Of a DNA stretch of 47,646 nt, positions 1 to 8,263 are shown in pieces. The translations under genes and the position numbers were made by a program. The stretch's first letter is position 1, and the number at the start of each line of letters is the position of its first letter. Under the pieces are notes generated by a model. It did not search any database. It saw only the letters and a list, made by a program, of their open reading frames with translations, and was not told the origin of the DNA. The DNA is from CALBPI01 sp038533155 (GTDB lineage: Bacteria; Pseudomonadota; Gammaproteobacteria; Steroidobacterales; Woeseiaceae), in the NCBI GenBank assembly GCA_038533155.1, contig JBCAZH010000020.1:1-47646 (forward strand). Reading direction: 5' to 3'.

Positions 1-355
1 GCTCGCCCTGGCGGGCCCACCACTCCTCGATGATGCTCGGACGCTTCACGCCTATAAGCGCACCGAAAGGCCGACCACACCAGGACTATTCCGGCCGATT
101 CAACGCGGCGCTCGCAGAGCATGACTCTGGCTCGCCCTGGCGGGCCCACCACTCCTCAATGATGCCCGGACGCTTCACGCCTATTAGCGCGCCGACAGTG
201 CGACCACACCAGGACTATTCCGGCCGCTTGAACGCGGCGCTCGCAAGCTCGCCCTGGCGGGCCCACCAATCTTCAATACTGCTCGGGCGTTTCACGCCAC
301 TAAACGCACCGACAGCCTTAACACACCAGGACTATTCCGGCCGCTTCAACGCGGC
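1..355. repeat. Three tandem copies of a ~117-bp repeat
   Basis: Three head-to-tail copies start at 1, 130 and 247. The first is 129 bp because of a 12-bp insertion near its end, the second is 117 bp, and the third fades out near 355. Shared cores are GGCGGGCCCACCA and CACACCAGGACTATTCCGG. Copy two carries a perfect 5-bp-arm hairpin (GCCGC/GCGGC, 223-238). Period and insertion are both multiples of three, so one plus-strand frame stays open from 30 to 383. The minus strand also stays in register and repeats a short peptide containing IIEEWWARQGE that ends in RPE and TAG in each unit. The array lies just past the stop of the neighbouring minus-strand gene and may extend beyond the window edge. 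I do not recognise the family. Confidence 0.9.
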
Positions 356-363
356 ACAGAACA

Positions 364-1191
364 CTACTGCAATCGCCACATAGTGACCGTGCCTGGATTC
401 CAGTTGGGCACGATCAACATCTCGTCGACGTAAGTAAGATCGTTCTGATAGATGCCATCGTCCTCAGTGTTGAGCAGCTCCGCTGTCTCGCCAGAGTCCG
501 AAACAAACCAGATCTGCCCCGGCCAGCTCGAGACGAGGTAGCCACCGTGCTGCTCAGCAACACCGATGCCGTCCGCATTGACCATACCGCTTGCGACTTC
601 TTCGACGTCGTCATCTTCCACTGAGTACAGAGAACCCGAGGACATGGTCGATACCAGCAGCCGACTGCCTGAAGCCGTCAATCCGTTCACACCGCTCAAG
701 TAATCACCAGACTTCCACGGCGATACGCCCTCCACTGTGACAACGAAGATCGTGGCGGTGGCACTGTCCGAGACGTAAACGTTGTCGTTCCAGTGGACCA
801 TGTCATTCAGGAACTTTGCGCCTTCGACGGATATCGACTGTTCGATTTCTCCAGACAACGAATTCGCGATATGCACGCGATCAATGTCGGCGATGTACAA
901 ACGCTCCCCGACCAACACCATGCCTTTCGGTGCATCGAGCCCCGTCACCAACTGCTTCTCGATCACTTCGCCATCGGTCGACAGCACCGACACGTATCCA
1001 TTACCGTCTTTCTCGGACCCGGGGCCGTTGACGTTCGAGATGAAAATTCTGCCGTCGCCATACGCAACGCCCTCAGGCGCATCGAACCCATCGACCACCC
1101 ATTGTTGGACCAGCTCTGGCATATCGGCACGGCCGTGTGCAGACAGACCGGCGAGCACAAACAAGACAAACAGTGACAATCGGTTTCGCAT
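364..1191 (-). CDS. Secreted beta-propeller protein (SMP-30/gluconolactonase-like)
   Basis: Predicted periplasmic protein of 275 residues. The N-terminus MRNRLSLFVLFVLAGLSAHG looks like a Sec signal peptide. The rest is a run of about six similar blades, with recurring pieces such as GFDAPEGVAYGDGRIFISN, GLDAPKGMVLVGERLYIAD and NDLTYVDEMLIVPNWN. This is the NHL/SMP-30 type of propeller seen in gluconolactonases and related sugar-lactone or scaffold proteins; substrate and catalysis cannot be assigned. An in-frame ATG exists nine bases upstream, but the AGGGA ribosome site abuts it and is correctly spaced for the ATG at 1191. The gene is alone on its strand, 131 bp downstream of the glycosylase gene, and its 3' end faces the tandem repeats. 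Confidence 0.8.
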   Translation of the reverse strand: MRNRLSLFVLFVLAGLSAHGRADMPELVQQWVVDGFDAPEGVAYGDGRIFISNVNGPGSEKDGNGYVSVLSTDGEVIEKQLVTGLDAPKGMVLVGERLYIADIDRVHIANSLSGEIEQSISVEGAKFLNDMVHWNDNVYVSDSATATIFVVTVEGVSPWKSGDYLSGVNGLTASGSRLLVSTMSSGSLYSVEDDDVEEVASGMVNADGIGVAEQHGGYLVSSWPGQIWFVSDSGETAELLNTEDDGIYQNDLTYVDEMLIVPNWNPGTVTMWRLQ

Positions 1192-1322
1192 GGTTAGCAT
1201 TCCCTGTTGTGTTCTATGACTGGAGCATTAAGACTCCTGAATAGGCTTGCTGTTCCATCACAACAAGCAAACGAGCGTTGCAAGTTAGTGCGATGCCCGA
1301 CCAAAGTCGACTGTCCGGCCAC

Positions 1323-1892
1323 TTAAACTAGCTGTTGAACGCGACTTTGGAGCTTCGGTAGTACCTCATCACTGAACCACGGGTTGCTCTTTAACCAACG
1401 ATTGTTGCGTGGGCTCGGGTGCGGCATCGGCAAGCATGTGGGCCAAAACTCACGCCAACGCGACACTGTCTGGGTCAGTGTCTTCGACTGACCTGTTGGA
1501 AGATGCCAATCCAGCGCGTACTGCCCGATGATCAAGGTCAACTCAACCTGCGTCAGTTCCGCTAACAGTCGGTCGCGCCAAGTGTCGGCGCAGCGTTTCG
1601 GCGGTGGCAGATCACCTGACTTTGATGTGCCCGGGAAACAGAAGGCCATCGGTAGAATGGCGATCTTGGCAGGATCATAAAACGTCGTTCGGTCGACGCC
1701 CAGCCATTCCCGCAAGCGGTTGCCGGACGCATCGTCGAACGGGACGCCTTTTGCGTGCGTCTTCGACCCAGGCGCTTGACCGGCGATCAATATCTTGGCG
1801 CTCGGATCAATCTGAAAGATAGGTTTCGGCCCCAGTGGTAACGCATCGCACTGTCGGCACGCGCGCACATCGTCCAACCATTGAATGGTCAT
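1323..1892 (-). CDS. Uracil-DNA glycosylase family protein, predicted Fe-S type
   Basis: Predicted base-excision repair enzyme (189 residues) removing uracil or a related damaged base from DNA. The UDG-superfamily motifs are visible: GQAPG at 38-42, PFDD at 51-54, GDLPPPKRCADTW at 93-105 and HPSPRN near 157. Four cysteines lie at 12, 15, 85 and 101, giving C-X2-C-X69-C-X15-C. That matches the spacing of the 4Fe-4S cluster ligands known from family 4/5 glycosylases, so a cluster is inferred. It starts 18 bp after the cupin stop on the same strand, so it may be the third gene of a LysR-cupin-UDG transcript. The ribosome site is weak. The exact UDG family and base specificity are not settled. 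Confidence 0.8.
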   Translation of the reverse strand: MTIQWLDDVRACRQCDALPLGPKPIFQIDPSAKILIAGQAPGSKTHAKGVPFDDASGNRLREWLGVDRTTFYDPAKIAILPMAFCFPGTSKSGDLPPPKRCADTWRDRLLAELTQVELTLIIGQYALDWHLPTGQSKTLTQTVSRWREFWPTCLPMPHPSPRNNRWLKSNPWFSDEVLPKLQSRVQQLV

Positions 1893-1910
1893 GGCATTTA
1901 CCGGCGCCGA

Positions 1911-2582
1911 CTAGACATCAGCCAAATGCCCCGTCTTGACGTAGATAAGTGCGCCATCATCTTTCGTAAACGGCGTGTGCTTGCTGAGGTGCGGACTGCG
2001 GATCCAAGAACCTGCCGGGTACGATCCATGCTCATCGTGGAAAGTCCCCTCGATAACGAAGATCTCCTCACCGCCCCAATGCTGATGCGCTTTGAACTGC
2101 GTGTTCGGTGCCCAACGAACGAGAGCAACGTTTTCACGCTCGAAACTGTGTAGTGGCAACACAGACAACCCGGGCACTAAACCGGGCTGCCACTCGGCGC
2201 TCGTCGTGTCGATACCCAATTGCGTTTGGTCGGCCGCCTCGAACTGATGCAATTTGACGAATATCGTGGCGCCTTCGTCTCCGATCCGAGGTGTGTGCGA
2301 CGTGCCGATCGGATTGCGCACGTAGTACCCCTTCGGGTAGGTGCCATGCTCATCAGCGAAAGCACCGTCGAGCACAAGATACTCCTCGCCACCACCGTGT
2401 GTGTGCGGCGAGAACTCGCTGTTCGGCGCGTATCGCACGAGCGACGTGGCCCGCGCGACCTCATCGCCAACCCGATCCAGCATCATGCGTTCCACGCCCG
2501 GCATCGGCGAGGGCACCCACTCATATCGGTCCGGTGTGACCACAGCCCGTTGAGCGAAATCTGCGTGAATCTTGAGCGTCAT
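1911..2582 (-). CDS. Double cupin protein, ChrR-like
   Basis: Predicted cytoplasmic protein of 223 residues with two tandem cupin halves of the ChrR/cupin_7 type. Half one contains HTHGGGEEYLVLDGAF followed by a later His (GTSH); half two contains HQHWGGEEIFVIEGTF and a later His (LSKH). Both keep the HxH...E...H metal-site pattern, so two divalent metal sites are likely. The ATG at 2582 is chosen over a longer frame because AGGAG lies eight bases upstream, overlapping the LysR stop. It is therefore coupled to the LysR regulator, ten bases upstream. In other bacteria such cupins act as anti-sigma metal modules or as small dioxygenase/isomerase-like enzymes; which applies here is unknown. Confidence 0.8.
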   Translation of the reverse strand: MTLKIHADFAQRAVVTPDRYEWVPSPMPGVERMMLDRVGDEVARATSLVRYAPNSEFSPHTHGGGEEYLVLDGAFADEHGTYPKGYYVRNPIGTSHTPRIGDEGATIFVKLHQFEAADQTQLGIDTTSAEWQPGLVPGLSVLPLHSFERENVALVRWAPNTQFKAHQHWGGEEIFVIEGTFHDEHGSYPAGSWIRSPHLSKHTPFTKDDGALIYVKTGHLADV

Positions 2583-2592
2583 GGGTCTTCTC

Positions 2593-3480
2593 CTAGTCCG
2601 CCAAATCGAACGCAATCTGATGCTTTGCAGCCTCCAGTGCGTCGATAACGCGATCTCGCACAATACGGACTCTGGCCGTTGTACGAAGGTCGGTGTGCGA
2701 AATCACCCAAAGAAATTTCTCTTTGACGATCCCCAGCTCGCGAAACAAAAACAGGTCAGGCTGGCTCTCACCCTCGAAGCACGAAATCGCAGCAACACCG
2801 GCGCCAAGCTTCGCCATCTGCTGAATCGCCTGCGGGCGATTGGCGCGGTACGCCACGTACCCCTCTGGCAGCATCGCTTGCAACCACTCCGACGGCCGTC
2901 CTTCCATGTACCACGTGATGAGAGGAATGTTCCGCTCGCCGGCTTTGAAACGCTCGTACCATTCCCGATTGCCGTAGACGCCAACCGATACGGGACAGAT
3001 CTTTCGCGCGACGAGGTTGTCAGGCACATCTTCGGCCAACCGAATCGCCACATCTGCCTCACGCGCACTGAGATCCAGCTCGTCCGAGCTGATATGCATC
3101 GTCAGTCTGAGATCTGGATACTCTTTGGCGATTTGCGCCATCGTTGGCACGCCGATCGATCGGGTCCCATGATCCATAAATGTGATCGTCACGTGCCCCG
3201 AGATCTCCGTATTGTTCCGCAACACTTCGCGCGAAATCGAGTTGGCGCTCTCTTGCATCAGCGCTGCCGAGTCACGCATCTGCTCGCCGGCGGCGGTCAA
3301 TACCCATCGACTGCCTCGCGCACGCTCGAACAGACTGACGCCGAGCTGTTGCTCGAGCCCAGTGATCCGTCGGCTCACCGTACTTTGGTTGATGTCCAGC
3401 TCCCCCGCGGCTTCCGACACGCTGCCGAATTCCACGATGGCCAGAAACACACGAATATCATCCCAATCGAAGTTTTGCAT
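2593..3480 (-). CDS. LysR-family transcriptional regulator
   Basis: DNA-binding regulator of 295 residues. The N-terminal winged helix-turn-helix is clear (DDIRVFLAIVEFGSVSEAA, then INQSTVSRRITGLEQQLG). It is followed by a short periplasmic-binding-like effector domain containing SGHVTITFMDHGTRSIGVP and DVAIRLAEDVPDNLVARKI. The overall layout resembles the CrgA-like LysR group. The ATG at 3480 fits the family N-terminus (MQNFDWDDIRVF), while the longer frame to 3561 would add an unusual extension. It is followed at once by the cupin gene, which is its likely co-transcribed partner. The divergent small secreted-protein gene starts at 3600, so the 119-bp gap probably holds both promoters. The effector is unknown. 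Confidence 0.88.
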   Translation of the reverse strand: MQNFDWDDIRVFLAIVEFGSVSEAAGELDINQSTVSRRITGLEQQLGVSLFERARGSRWVLTAAGEQMRDSAALMQESANSISREVLRNNTEISGHVTITFMDHGTRSIGVPTMAQIAKEYPDLRLTMHISSDELDLSAREADVAIRLAEDVPDNLVARKICPVSVGVYGNREWYERFKAGERNIPLITWYMEGRPSEWLQAMLPEGYVAYRANRPQAIQQMAKLGAGVAAISCFEGESQPDLFLFRELGIVKEKFLWVISHTDLRTTARVRIVRDRVIDALEAAKHQIAFDLAD

Positions 3481-3599
3481 TTTTGCAGATTTACCGTGCT
3501 TTATTTGAATTGCTGATGCGTAGATGCAAAACCTAAACTGCTTCGCAACGTGACGCAACACCCCCTTTACCCCCAGCGTCGCGTGCTAAGGAGAAGCCA

Positions 3600-3947
3600 A
3601 TGAAAGTCCTGACAGCAGCACTTGCGGCCTTGGTGTTCACAACTGGCGTCGCTACCCCAATTGACGCCGATGCGCGCACCAGCAATAAGCGTATGGAAAC
3701 CTGCGAAGACGCGATTCGCGTCGAACTCGGCCCGGGTTCAACCCGAATCAACCGCATTCGCAGCACGAACAGTGGCGGTGAAGCCATGTTCTGGCTGACC
3801 GTACGCCACAAGGCGGAAAGCGAGGCGAAATCGGTACGCTATCGCGCGACTTGCAGCATCGACGACGCCATGACCCCGGCAGTCGAACTGGAAGAGGGTT
3901 GGTGGAAAGCCACCGGCCGCGGTAAAGCGCCGGTTGCACTGGACTGA
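3600..3947 (+). CDS. Small secreted protein of unknown function
   Basis: Predicted exported protein of 115 residues. The first ~24 residues (MKVLTAALAALVFTTGVATP) form a signal peptide, leaving a mature part of about 90. That part has only two cysteines, in METCEDAIRVELG and RYRATCSIDD, which could form one disulfide. A strong AAGGAG ribosome site lies seven bases before the ATG. I do not recognise the family. It is divergent from the LysR gene and converges on the EAL-domain gene, with a strong hairpin in between. Confidence 0.72.
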   Translation: MKVLTAALAALVFTTGVATPIDADARTSNKRMETCEDAIRVELGPGSTRINRIRSTNSGGEAMFWLTVRHKAESEAKSVRYRATCSIDDAMTPAVELEEGWWKATGRGKAPVALD

Positions 3948-3950
3948 GCC

Positions 3951-3984
3951 AAAACGGCGGGTGGCCTCGAACGAGGTCACCCGC
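3951..3984 (-). terminator. Intrinsic terminator of the EAL-domain gene
   Basis: A nearly perfect inverted repeat at 3957-3984 has arms GCGGGTGGCCTCG and CGAGGTCACCCGC with one mismatch. It lies between two convergent genes. Read on the minus strand it is followed by CGTTTT, so it suits the EAL gene ending at 3990. On the plus strand there is no T tract, though the stem could still slow transcription from the small secreted-protein gene. Confidence 0.65.
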
Positions 3985-3989
3985 TGCAG

Positions 3990-5678
3990 CTAACCTGCGA
4001 CGATCTCGGTCTCGGCGTCTGGCGAACCGAAACTGCGGCCCTGCTGGAATTGATCCAAAAACAGATTCAAGCCATCCATGGGCATGGCGCCACTGAACAG
4101 ATTCCCCTGAACATCGTCACAGCCTGCTTCGCGCAGGAATTTGACCTGAGCCGATGTTTCCACCGCCTCGGCAATGCATCGCATACCATACGCATGCGCC
4201 AACGCAATCACACTGCGACACACCGCCTCATCGTCCGATGAGCGACCGATGCCATCGATAAAATCACCATCGATCTTCAATGCATCGAGCGGGAACCGCC
4301 GCATTTGCTTCAATGATGTGTAGCCACTTCCAAAGTCGTCCACTTGCAAGCCGATACCTAACTTCTTCAACTGGTTGAGAATCGGACCAACCTGCTCCGC
4401 CCGCATCAACATGCGCTCCGTAATATCGAGCTGCAACCAAGCAGGTTCGAACCCGGTCGCCTCGAATATCCCAACGAGGTTTTCAATCAGATCCAGGCGC
4501 GAAAAATAGTGTCTCGACAGGTTCACAGAGACGGCGAGCCCCGTGCCTACCGTTTCGCGAATCTTGGCAAGATCGGTACAGGCCTGGTGGAGCACCCACT
4601 CACTGATGCGCTGAATTTGCCCTGTGGCCTCAGCCAAAGGTACGAACTCACCGGCAGGCAACATGCCGCGCAACGGGTGGTTCCAGCGAAGGTATGCCTC
4701 GACCGATACCGGGACCGCATCACGAAGCTGAAACACAGGTTGATAGTGGATGACCAACTGATTCTCGGAGATCGCCCAGCGAAGCTCTTCGACCAAGTCC
4801 TGCCGCCGCTCCGAGCGCAGCCGACGCGTATCCGTATAACGCTCAATACCACTGCGATCGAGTGCCGCCGACTCTTCCATGGCGGTCATCGCGTTGCGCA
4901 TCAGATGCTCACCGCTACCACCGTCCTGCGGCGCGACCGCAATGCCAACCATCGGCCGTAGCGTGAGTTTGCCAGTGCCCAACTCATACGGTTGGGACAG
5001 CGCCTCAGCAATCTGCCGCCCGACTTGCATCGATTGCTCGCCGTCCGAAATCGTAGCGGCGAGCACCGCGAACTGATCGACGCTGAGCTGAGTGGAAATC
5101 ATCGCACCCATGGTTTCGGTGCATTCGGCAAGTACATCGTCGATTCGCACAGACATCAGTTGTCCGAGCAGTTTTTCGGACTCGACATCGAGATTGTCCG
5201 ACAGCTCGACGTACGATCGGATACCGATCGTCATCAGGGCCAACGGACGTTCGCTCATGCGCGCGGTATTCACAGCATCGTTCAGAAGATGCATGAAAGT
5301 CTCGCGATTGACCGACTCACCGGTGCTGGACGCAGATTCGAGCAGCTGGGCTGGCGTTTGTTGCTCGCCGGACAAATCCCTAACAACGCAAAGCACGCGC
5401 TCACGACCATGCGGACTCAAGCGCAATTCGTAGTCATCACCACCGTCACTGACGACCTCGATCACCGGCTGGCGAGTGCGCAAAACGCGTGGCAGTTGCG
5501 CGGTCAGGCTATTGGCGACGGTCTTGGACAAGAGGTCGTCGACTGACTTTCCTTCCCAATTCTCGGGCCCAAGATCGATGCTGAACATTCGGCCGCCGAG
5601 CGAATCAAGGATCCGGCCATCCCGCCGGACGACCAGCACGATGTCCGGCAAAGCCATAATGAGGGAATCTCTGGGCAC
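3990..5678 (-). CDS. PAS-like / degenerate GGDEF / EAL phosphodiesterase
   Basis: Predicted cyclic-di-GMP phosphodiesterase of 562 residues. Residues ~8-105 look like a PAS-type sensor (MALPDIVLVVRRDGRILDS). Residues ~125-285 are a GGDEF fold whose signature is lost (LSVDQF near 198-203), so no cyclase activity is expected. Residues ~292-545 are an EAL domain. Its signature reads EAY (327-329) rather than EAL, but the other catalytic positions look intact: Asn386 (VNLS), Glu421 (DITE), Asp447-Asp448 (DDFGSGYTSL), Lys468 (LKID), Glu504/Glu507 (AEAVE) and Gln524. There is no transmembrane segment, so it should act in the cytoplasm. The start is a GTG; an ATG at 5657 is an alternative, and neither has a clear ribosome site. 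Confidence 0.88.
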   Translation of the reverse strand: MPRDSLIMALPDIVLVVRRDGRILDSLGGRMFSIDLGPENWEGKSVDDLLSKTVANSLTAQLPRVLRTRQPVIEVVSDGGDDYELRLSPHGRERVLCVVRDLSGEQQTPAQLLESASSTGESVNRETFMHLLNDAVNTARMSERPLALMTIGIRSYVELSDNLDVESEKLLGQLMSVRIDDVLAECTETMGAMISTQLSVDQFAVLAATISDGEQSMQVGRQIAEALSQPYELGTGKLTLRPMVGIAVAPQDGGSGEHLMRNAMTAMEESAALDRSGIERYTDTRRLRSERRQDLVEELRWAISENQLVIHYQPVFQLRDAVPVSVEAYLRWNHPLRGMLPAGEFVPLAEATGQIQRISEWVLHQACTDLAKIRETVGTGLAVSVNLSRHYFSRLDLIENLVGIFEATGFEPAWLQLDITERMLMRAEQVGPILNQLKKLGIGLQVDDFGSGYTSLKQMRRFPLDALKIDGDFIDGIGRSSDDEAVCRSVIALAHAYGMRCIAEAVETSAQVKFLREAGCDDVQGNLFSGAMPMDGLNLFLDQFQQGRSFGSPDAETEIVAG

Positions 5679-5763
5679 GATCTAGACCATAACTTTCAGT
5701 AACTTGCAGTCTAGACGCCCGAAGCGTCGATGGCTGTGACGCGGGTCACGCGGACCACCGCGA

Positions 5764-6582
5764 TTAGTCGTCACAAAGCTGCGCCTGCCCGTTCACGAAG
5801 CGGGCGTCGAAACTCTGCAACCAAGTCGTCGATTCGGACAAGTCGCCGGTTGTAACGTCCAGCGAATGGCGCCACTGATAGACGTCGATTCGGTCGCATC
5901 CCGCGACACCGGCGCCAACGACTGCTTCCGCCCGCACGAGATCATGGGTCAGAACGTCGGAGTCCTCCGCCCCGTTGCTCGAAATCACAGCGTGCAACGC
6001 GTTGTTATACGGGCTGAAACGCCACAAATATTCGCTGAGGAATTGAAGATCTTCCGCGGTGGCGGGTTGTCGTTGGACCACACCCGCCCCGCCGCTCGCA
6101 TCTCGAGTGCTGCGATCCAGCGCGTTGCACTTGAAAACGCGGCTCACGACCACCGACGCAGGATCCGCGTCCAGAACGCGATCAATCTGAAAATACCAAT
6201 CCGTCTCTGAGTTACTGGAAGCCGTGGAAGCAAGGCCGCGCGATGCGCTGGCTTGGTTGGACCAGGAGAACACCGTTGAGAATTCATCGCTGCAAGCCTC
6301 AAACCGCACATCTCCTGGCGAGGCGATTCCCACATCTTGGGCCTGGACATGGAAACGGAACTCGGACAGGCCAGGATACTGCGACGCATCCTCCAGAAAA
6401 CCCTCCGGAGTGCGCTGAGTAGCATCGTACACTCGCTCGGCAATACCGAGCGTCTGTGCCGGTTCCGCGACAGGCGTTTGCGGCGCGTTCCCACCGCCAC
6501 CGCAGGCGTTCAGCGCCAACGCTGTTGTGACCAAAACAGCCTTTTTCCATCGCTTGAGCCGTGCCCGAATGTCTGGTGCCAT
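5764..6582 (-). CDS. Hypothetical lipoprotein
   Basis: Predicted lipoprotein of 272 residues. A basic N-terminus and hydrophobic stretch lead to a lipobox (ALNAC, Cys at 27) followed by GGGG, the usual flexible tether. I do not recognise the mature part. It has four further cysteines, in RFEACSDEF, VFKCNALD, GAGVAGCDRI and the C-terminal AQLCDD, which could form two disulfides in the periplasm. It sits alone between the EAL gene and the divergent RND operon, with no sign of operon linkage. Confidence 0.6.
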   Translation of the reverse strand: MAPDIRARLKRWKKAVLVTTALALNACGGGGNAPQTPVAEPAQTLGIAERVYDATQRTPEGFLEDASQYPGLSEFRFHVQAQDVGIASPGDVRFEACSDEFSTVFSWSNQASASRGLASTASSNSETDWYFQIDRVLDADPASVVVSRVFKCNALDRSTRDASGGAGVVQRQPATAEDLQFLSEYLWRFSPYNNALHAVISSNGAEDSDVLTHDLVRAEAVVGAGVAGCDRIDVYQWRHSLDVTTGDLSESTTWLQSFDARFVNGQAQLCDD

Positions 6583-6700
6583 CGTGTCGTGATCCGCAAT
6601 ACTCCCGATGGGCGGCGTAGCGGCACTGACGGCAAAATCTTCACGAAGGCGGCGTGATAATGGGAAGCACGTTCAAGTTTTGTGGGAACCTCGACATTAT

Positions 6701-6773
6701 TTCGATTGTCGAATTTGCGGCCGCCGGCCAGCGGCTGCTACCATTCGCCCGTATTTGTTCGATTTTTCAATCG
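6701..6773. promoter_or_regulatory. Inverted repeats upstream of RND operon
   Basis: The 271-bp gap between the lipoprotein gene and the RND operon contains two short inverted repeats: TTCGATTGTCGAA (6701-6713, 5-bp arms) and CGATTTTTCAATCG (6760-6773, 5-bp arms). The region is AT-richer than the flanking genes, as expected of a promoter. The repeats could be repressor sites, but no regulator gene is adjacent and I see no convincing -35/-10 pair. The assignment is tentative. Confidence 0.25.
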
Positions 6774-6853
6774 CTTGGTGTTGCATCCGTGGCAACACGA
6801 AAATCGAATACGAGCGTCGCTTCCCGGAAAGATCTATTGGACGGAATTTCGTC

Positions 6854-8263
6854 GTGAGCCTCCGCTATCTGTCAATGTGTCTCGTCGCAATAGCAAGCAC
6901 CGCTGGCTGCCAAACGCGACACGCTGCGCCATCCGAGCTCGTCACCGCGCCGGAGGCATGGGTGCGTGCCGAGGGCGCTCAGGCGTCGGCGGATGATGCC
7001 TGGCTTCAGCGATTGGGCGATGATCGCTTACCGAGCGTCATTGCCGACGCAATCGACAGTAACTATCAGCTCGCCGCCGCTCGATCACGACTGGAGCAAG
7101 CCCGGCAGACCGCCGTCATTGCTCGTGCGCCGCGCTTACCGAGCGTATCACTGACACTCGATCGCAACCGACGTCGGATCGTTCGAAACTTTACGGGTGA
7201 TGCGCTCGATGATGGGGTGGTCAACCAAGTCGCTTCTGCGAACTTGAATTTGGATTGGCAAGTTGATTTATGGGGTGAGCTCGCTGCCGATGCACGCCGC
7301 GCCGCTTACGACTATGCCGCGGCGGAGGCAACGTTCATCGACGCCCGTCGGCAGCTTGCCGCCGATGTTGCACGGGCACACTACGCATTGGCGGAAGCTG
7401 CGGCGCTGGAGGCGGTGGCCGAAGAGCAGGTCAAAATCGCTAAGGCGGCACTCGATGTGGTTGACCGAGGCTACCAGGCTGGTCTGAACGAATCGCTCGA
7501 TGTCTACCTTGCGCAAACGACTGTGGCACAGACCGAAGACGTTCTCGCGACGCGGATCCAGAATAAAAAGATCGCTGCTGCCAATCTCGAATTGCTGGGC
7601 GCGAGCTATCCAGGCGGCGAGGCGAACGCACCGCAGCTACCGAACCTCGAAAGCGCGGCAGCAATCGGTGTGCCGAGTGACCTTCTGACCCGCCGGCCAG
7701 ACTTGCAAATCGCGTGGCTGAATTTGTTATCCGCCGATGCCAGTTTGGCGGTCGCACAACGCCAGCGCTTCCCATCGATCGTGTTGAGCGCGCAACTCAA
7801 CGACATCGGTAACAATCTTCCGGAAGCGGCTGACGGCGGACCGCTCGGCTGGTCATTTGTGACTCGTCTGACCCAACCGCTGTTTGATGCCGGTGCGCTG
7901 AAAGCGAACGCAAGACGCGCCGCGGCTAGAGCGCAGGAATTGGAACTGACTTATCTCGATGCGGTCAACAACGCATTCGCAGAAGTCGAGAATGCGATCA
8001 GTAATGCGGACGCCCTCGCCCAACGATTCACAGCTGCACAACGCAATATCGAAAGCTCGGAGAATGCGCTGACCCGCTCGATCGAATCCTACCGGCTCGG
8101 ACTTGTGGACTACACCAGTGTTCTCGAGTCGCAGCAGCGGGCATTTGACGCGCAAAGCAATCTTGTACAAATCCGCGCCGCATTGTTGGTGAATCGGATC
8201 AATCTTTATGAAGCACTGGGTGGCCCGTTCGACGACCGCAACCCATTGGAGCCGAATACATGA
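6854..8263 (+). CDS. RND efflux outer-membrane lipoprotein (NodT/OprM-type)
   Basis: Outer-membrane channel of a tripartite efflux pump, 469 residues. The GTG at 6854 is chosen because it puts a short lipoprotein signal (SLRYLSMCLVAIASTAGC) at the N-terminus; the longer open frame upstream has no signal. The protein has the two tandem outer-membrane-efflux repeats of the NodT family: ANLNLDWQVDLWGELAADAR in the first and LGWSFVTRLTQPLFDAGALK in the second. SRLEQARQTAVIAR and LLTRRPDLQIAWLNLL are also typical. Its stop overlaps the next gene's ATG (ATGA), so the pump is made from one transcript. With the next two genes it forms a complete RND set. Confidence 0.9.
   Translation: MSLRYLSMCLVAIASTAGCQTRHAAPSELVTAPEAWVRAEGAQASADDAWLQRLGDDRLPSVIADAIDSNYQLAAARSRLEQARQTAVIARAPRLPSVSLTLDRNRRRIVRNFTGDALDDGVVNQVASANLNLDWQVDLWGELAADARRAAYDYAAAEATFIDARRQLAADVARAHYALAEAAALEAVAEEQVKIAKAALDVVDRGYQAGLNESLDVYLAQTTVAQTEDVLATRIQNKKIAAANLELLGASYPGGEANAPQLPNLESAAAIGVPSDLLTRRPDLQIAWLNLLSADASLAVAQRQRFPSIVLSAQLNDIGNNLPEAADGGPLGWSFVTRLTQPLFDAGALKANARRAAARAQELELTYLDAVNNAFAEVENAISNADALAQRFTAAQRNIESSENALTRSIESYRLGLVDYTSVLESQQRAFDAQSNLVQIRAALLVNRINLYEALGGPFDDRNPLEPNT

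Noticed and set aside
30..383. Plus-strand open frame of 117 residues across the repeats
   Set aside because: It exists only because the repeat period is a multiple of three. It has no ribosome site, its protein is a plain triplication, and the opposite strand is equally patterned, so it is not called as a gene.
782..1219. Plus-strand open frame inside the beta-propeller gene
   Set aside because: Antisense shadow of a gene with a clear signal peptide and family repeats; no ribosome site.
2572..3516. 314-residue plus-strand frame over the LysR gene
   Set aside because: Antisense to a well-supported LysR gene; the product is Arg/His-rich with no motif, as expected of a GC-rich shadow frame.
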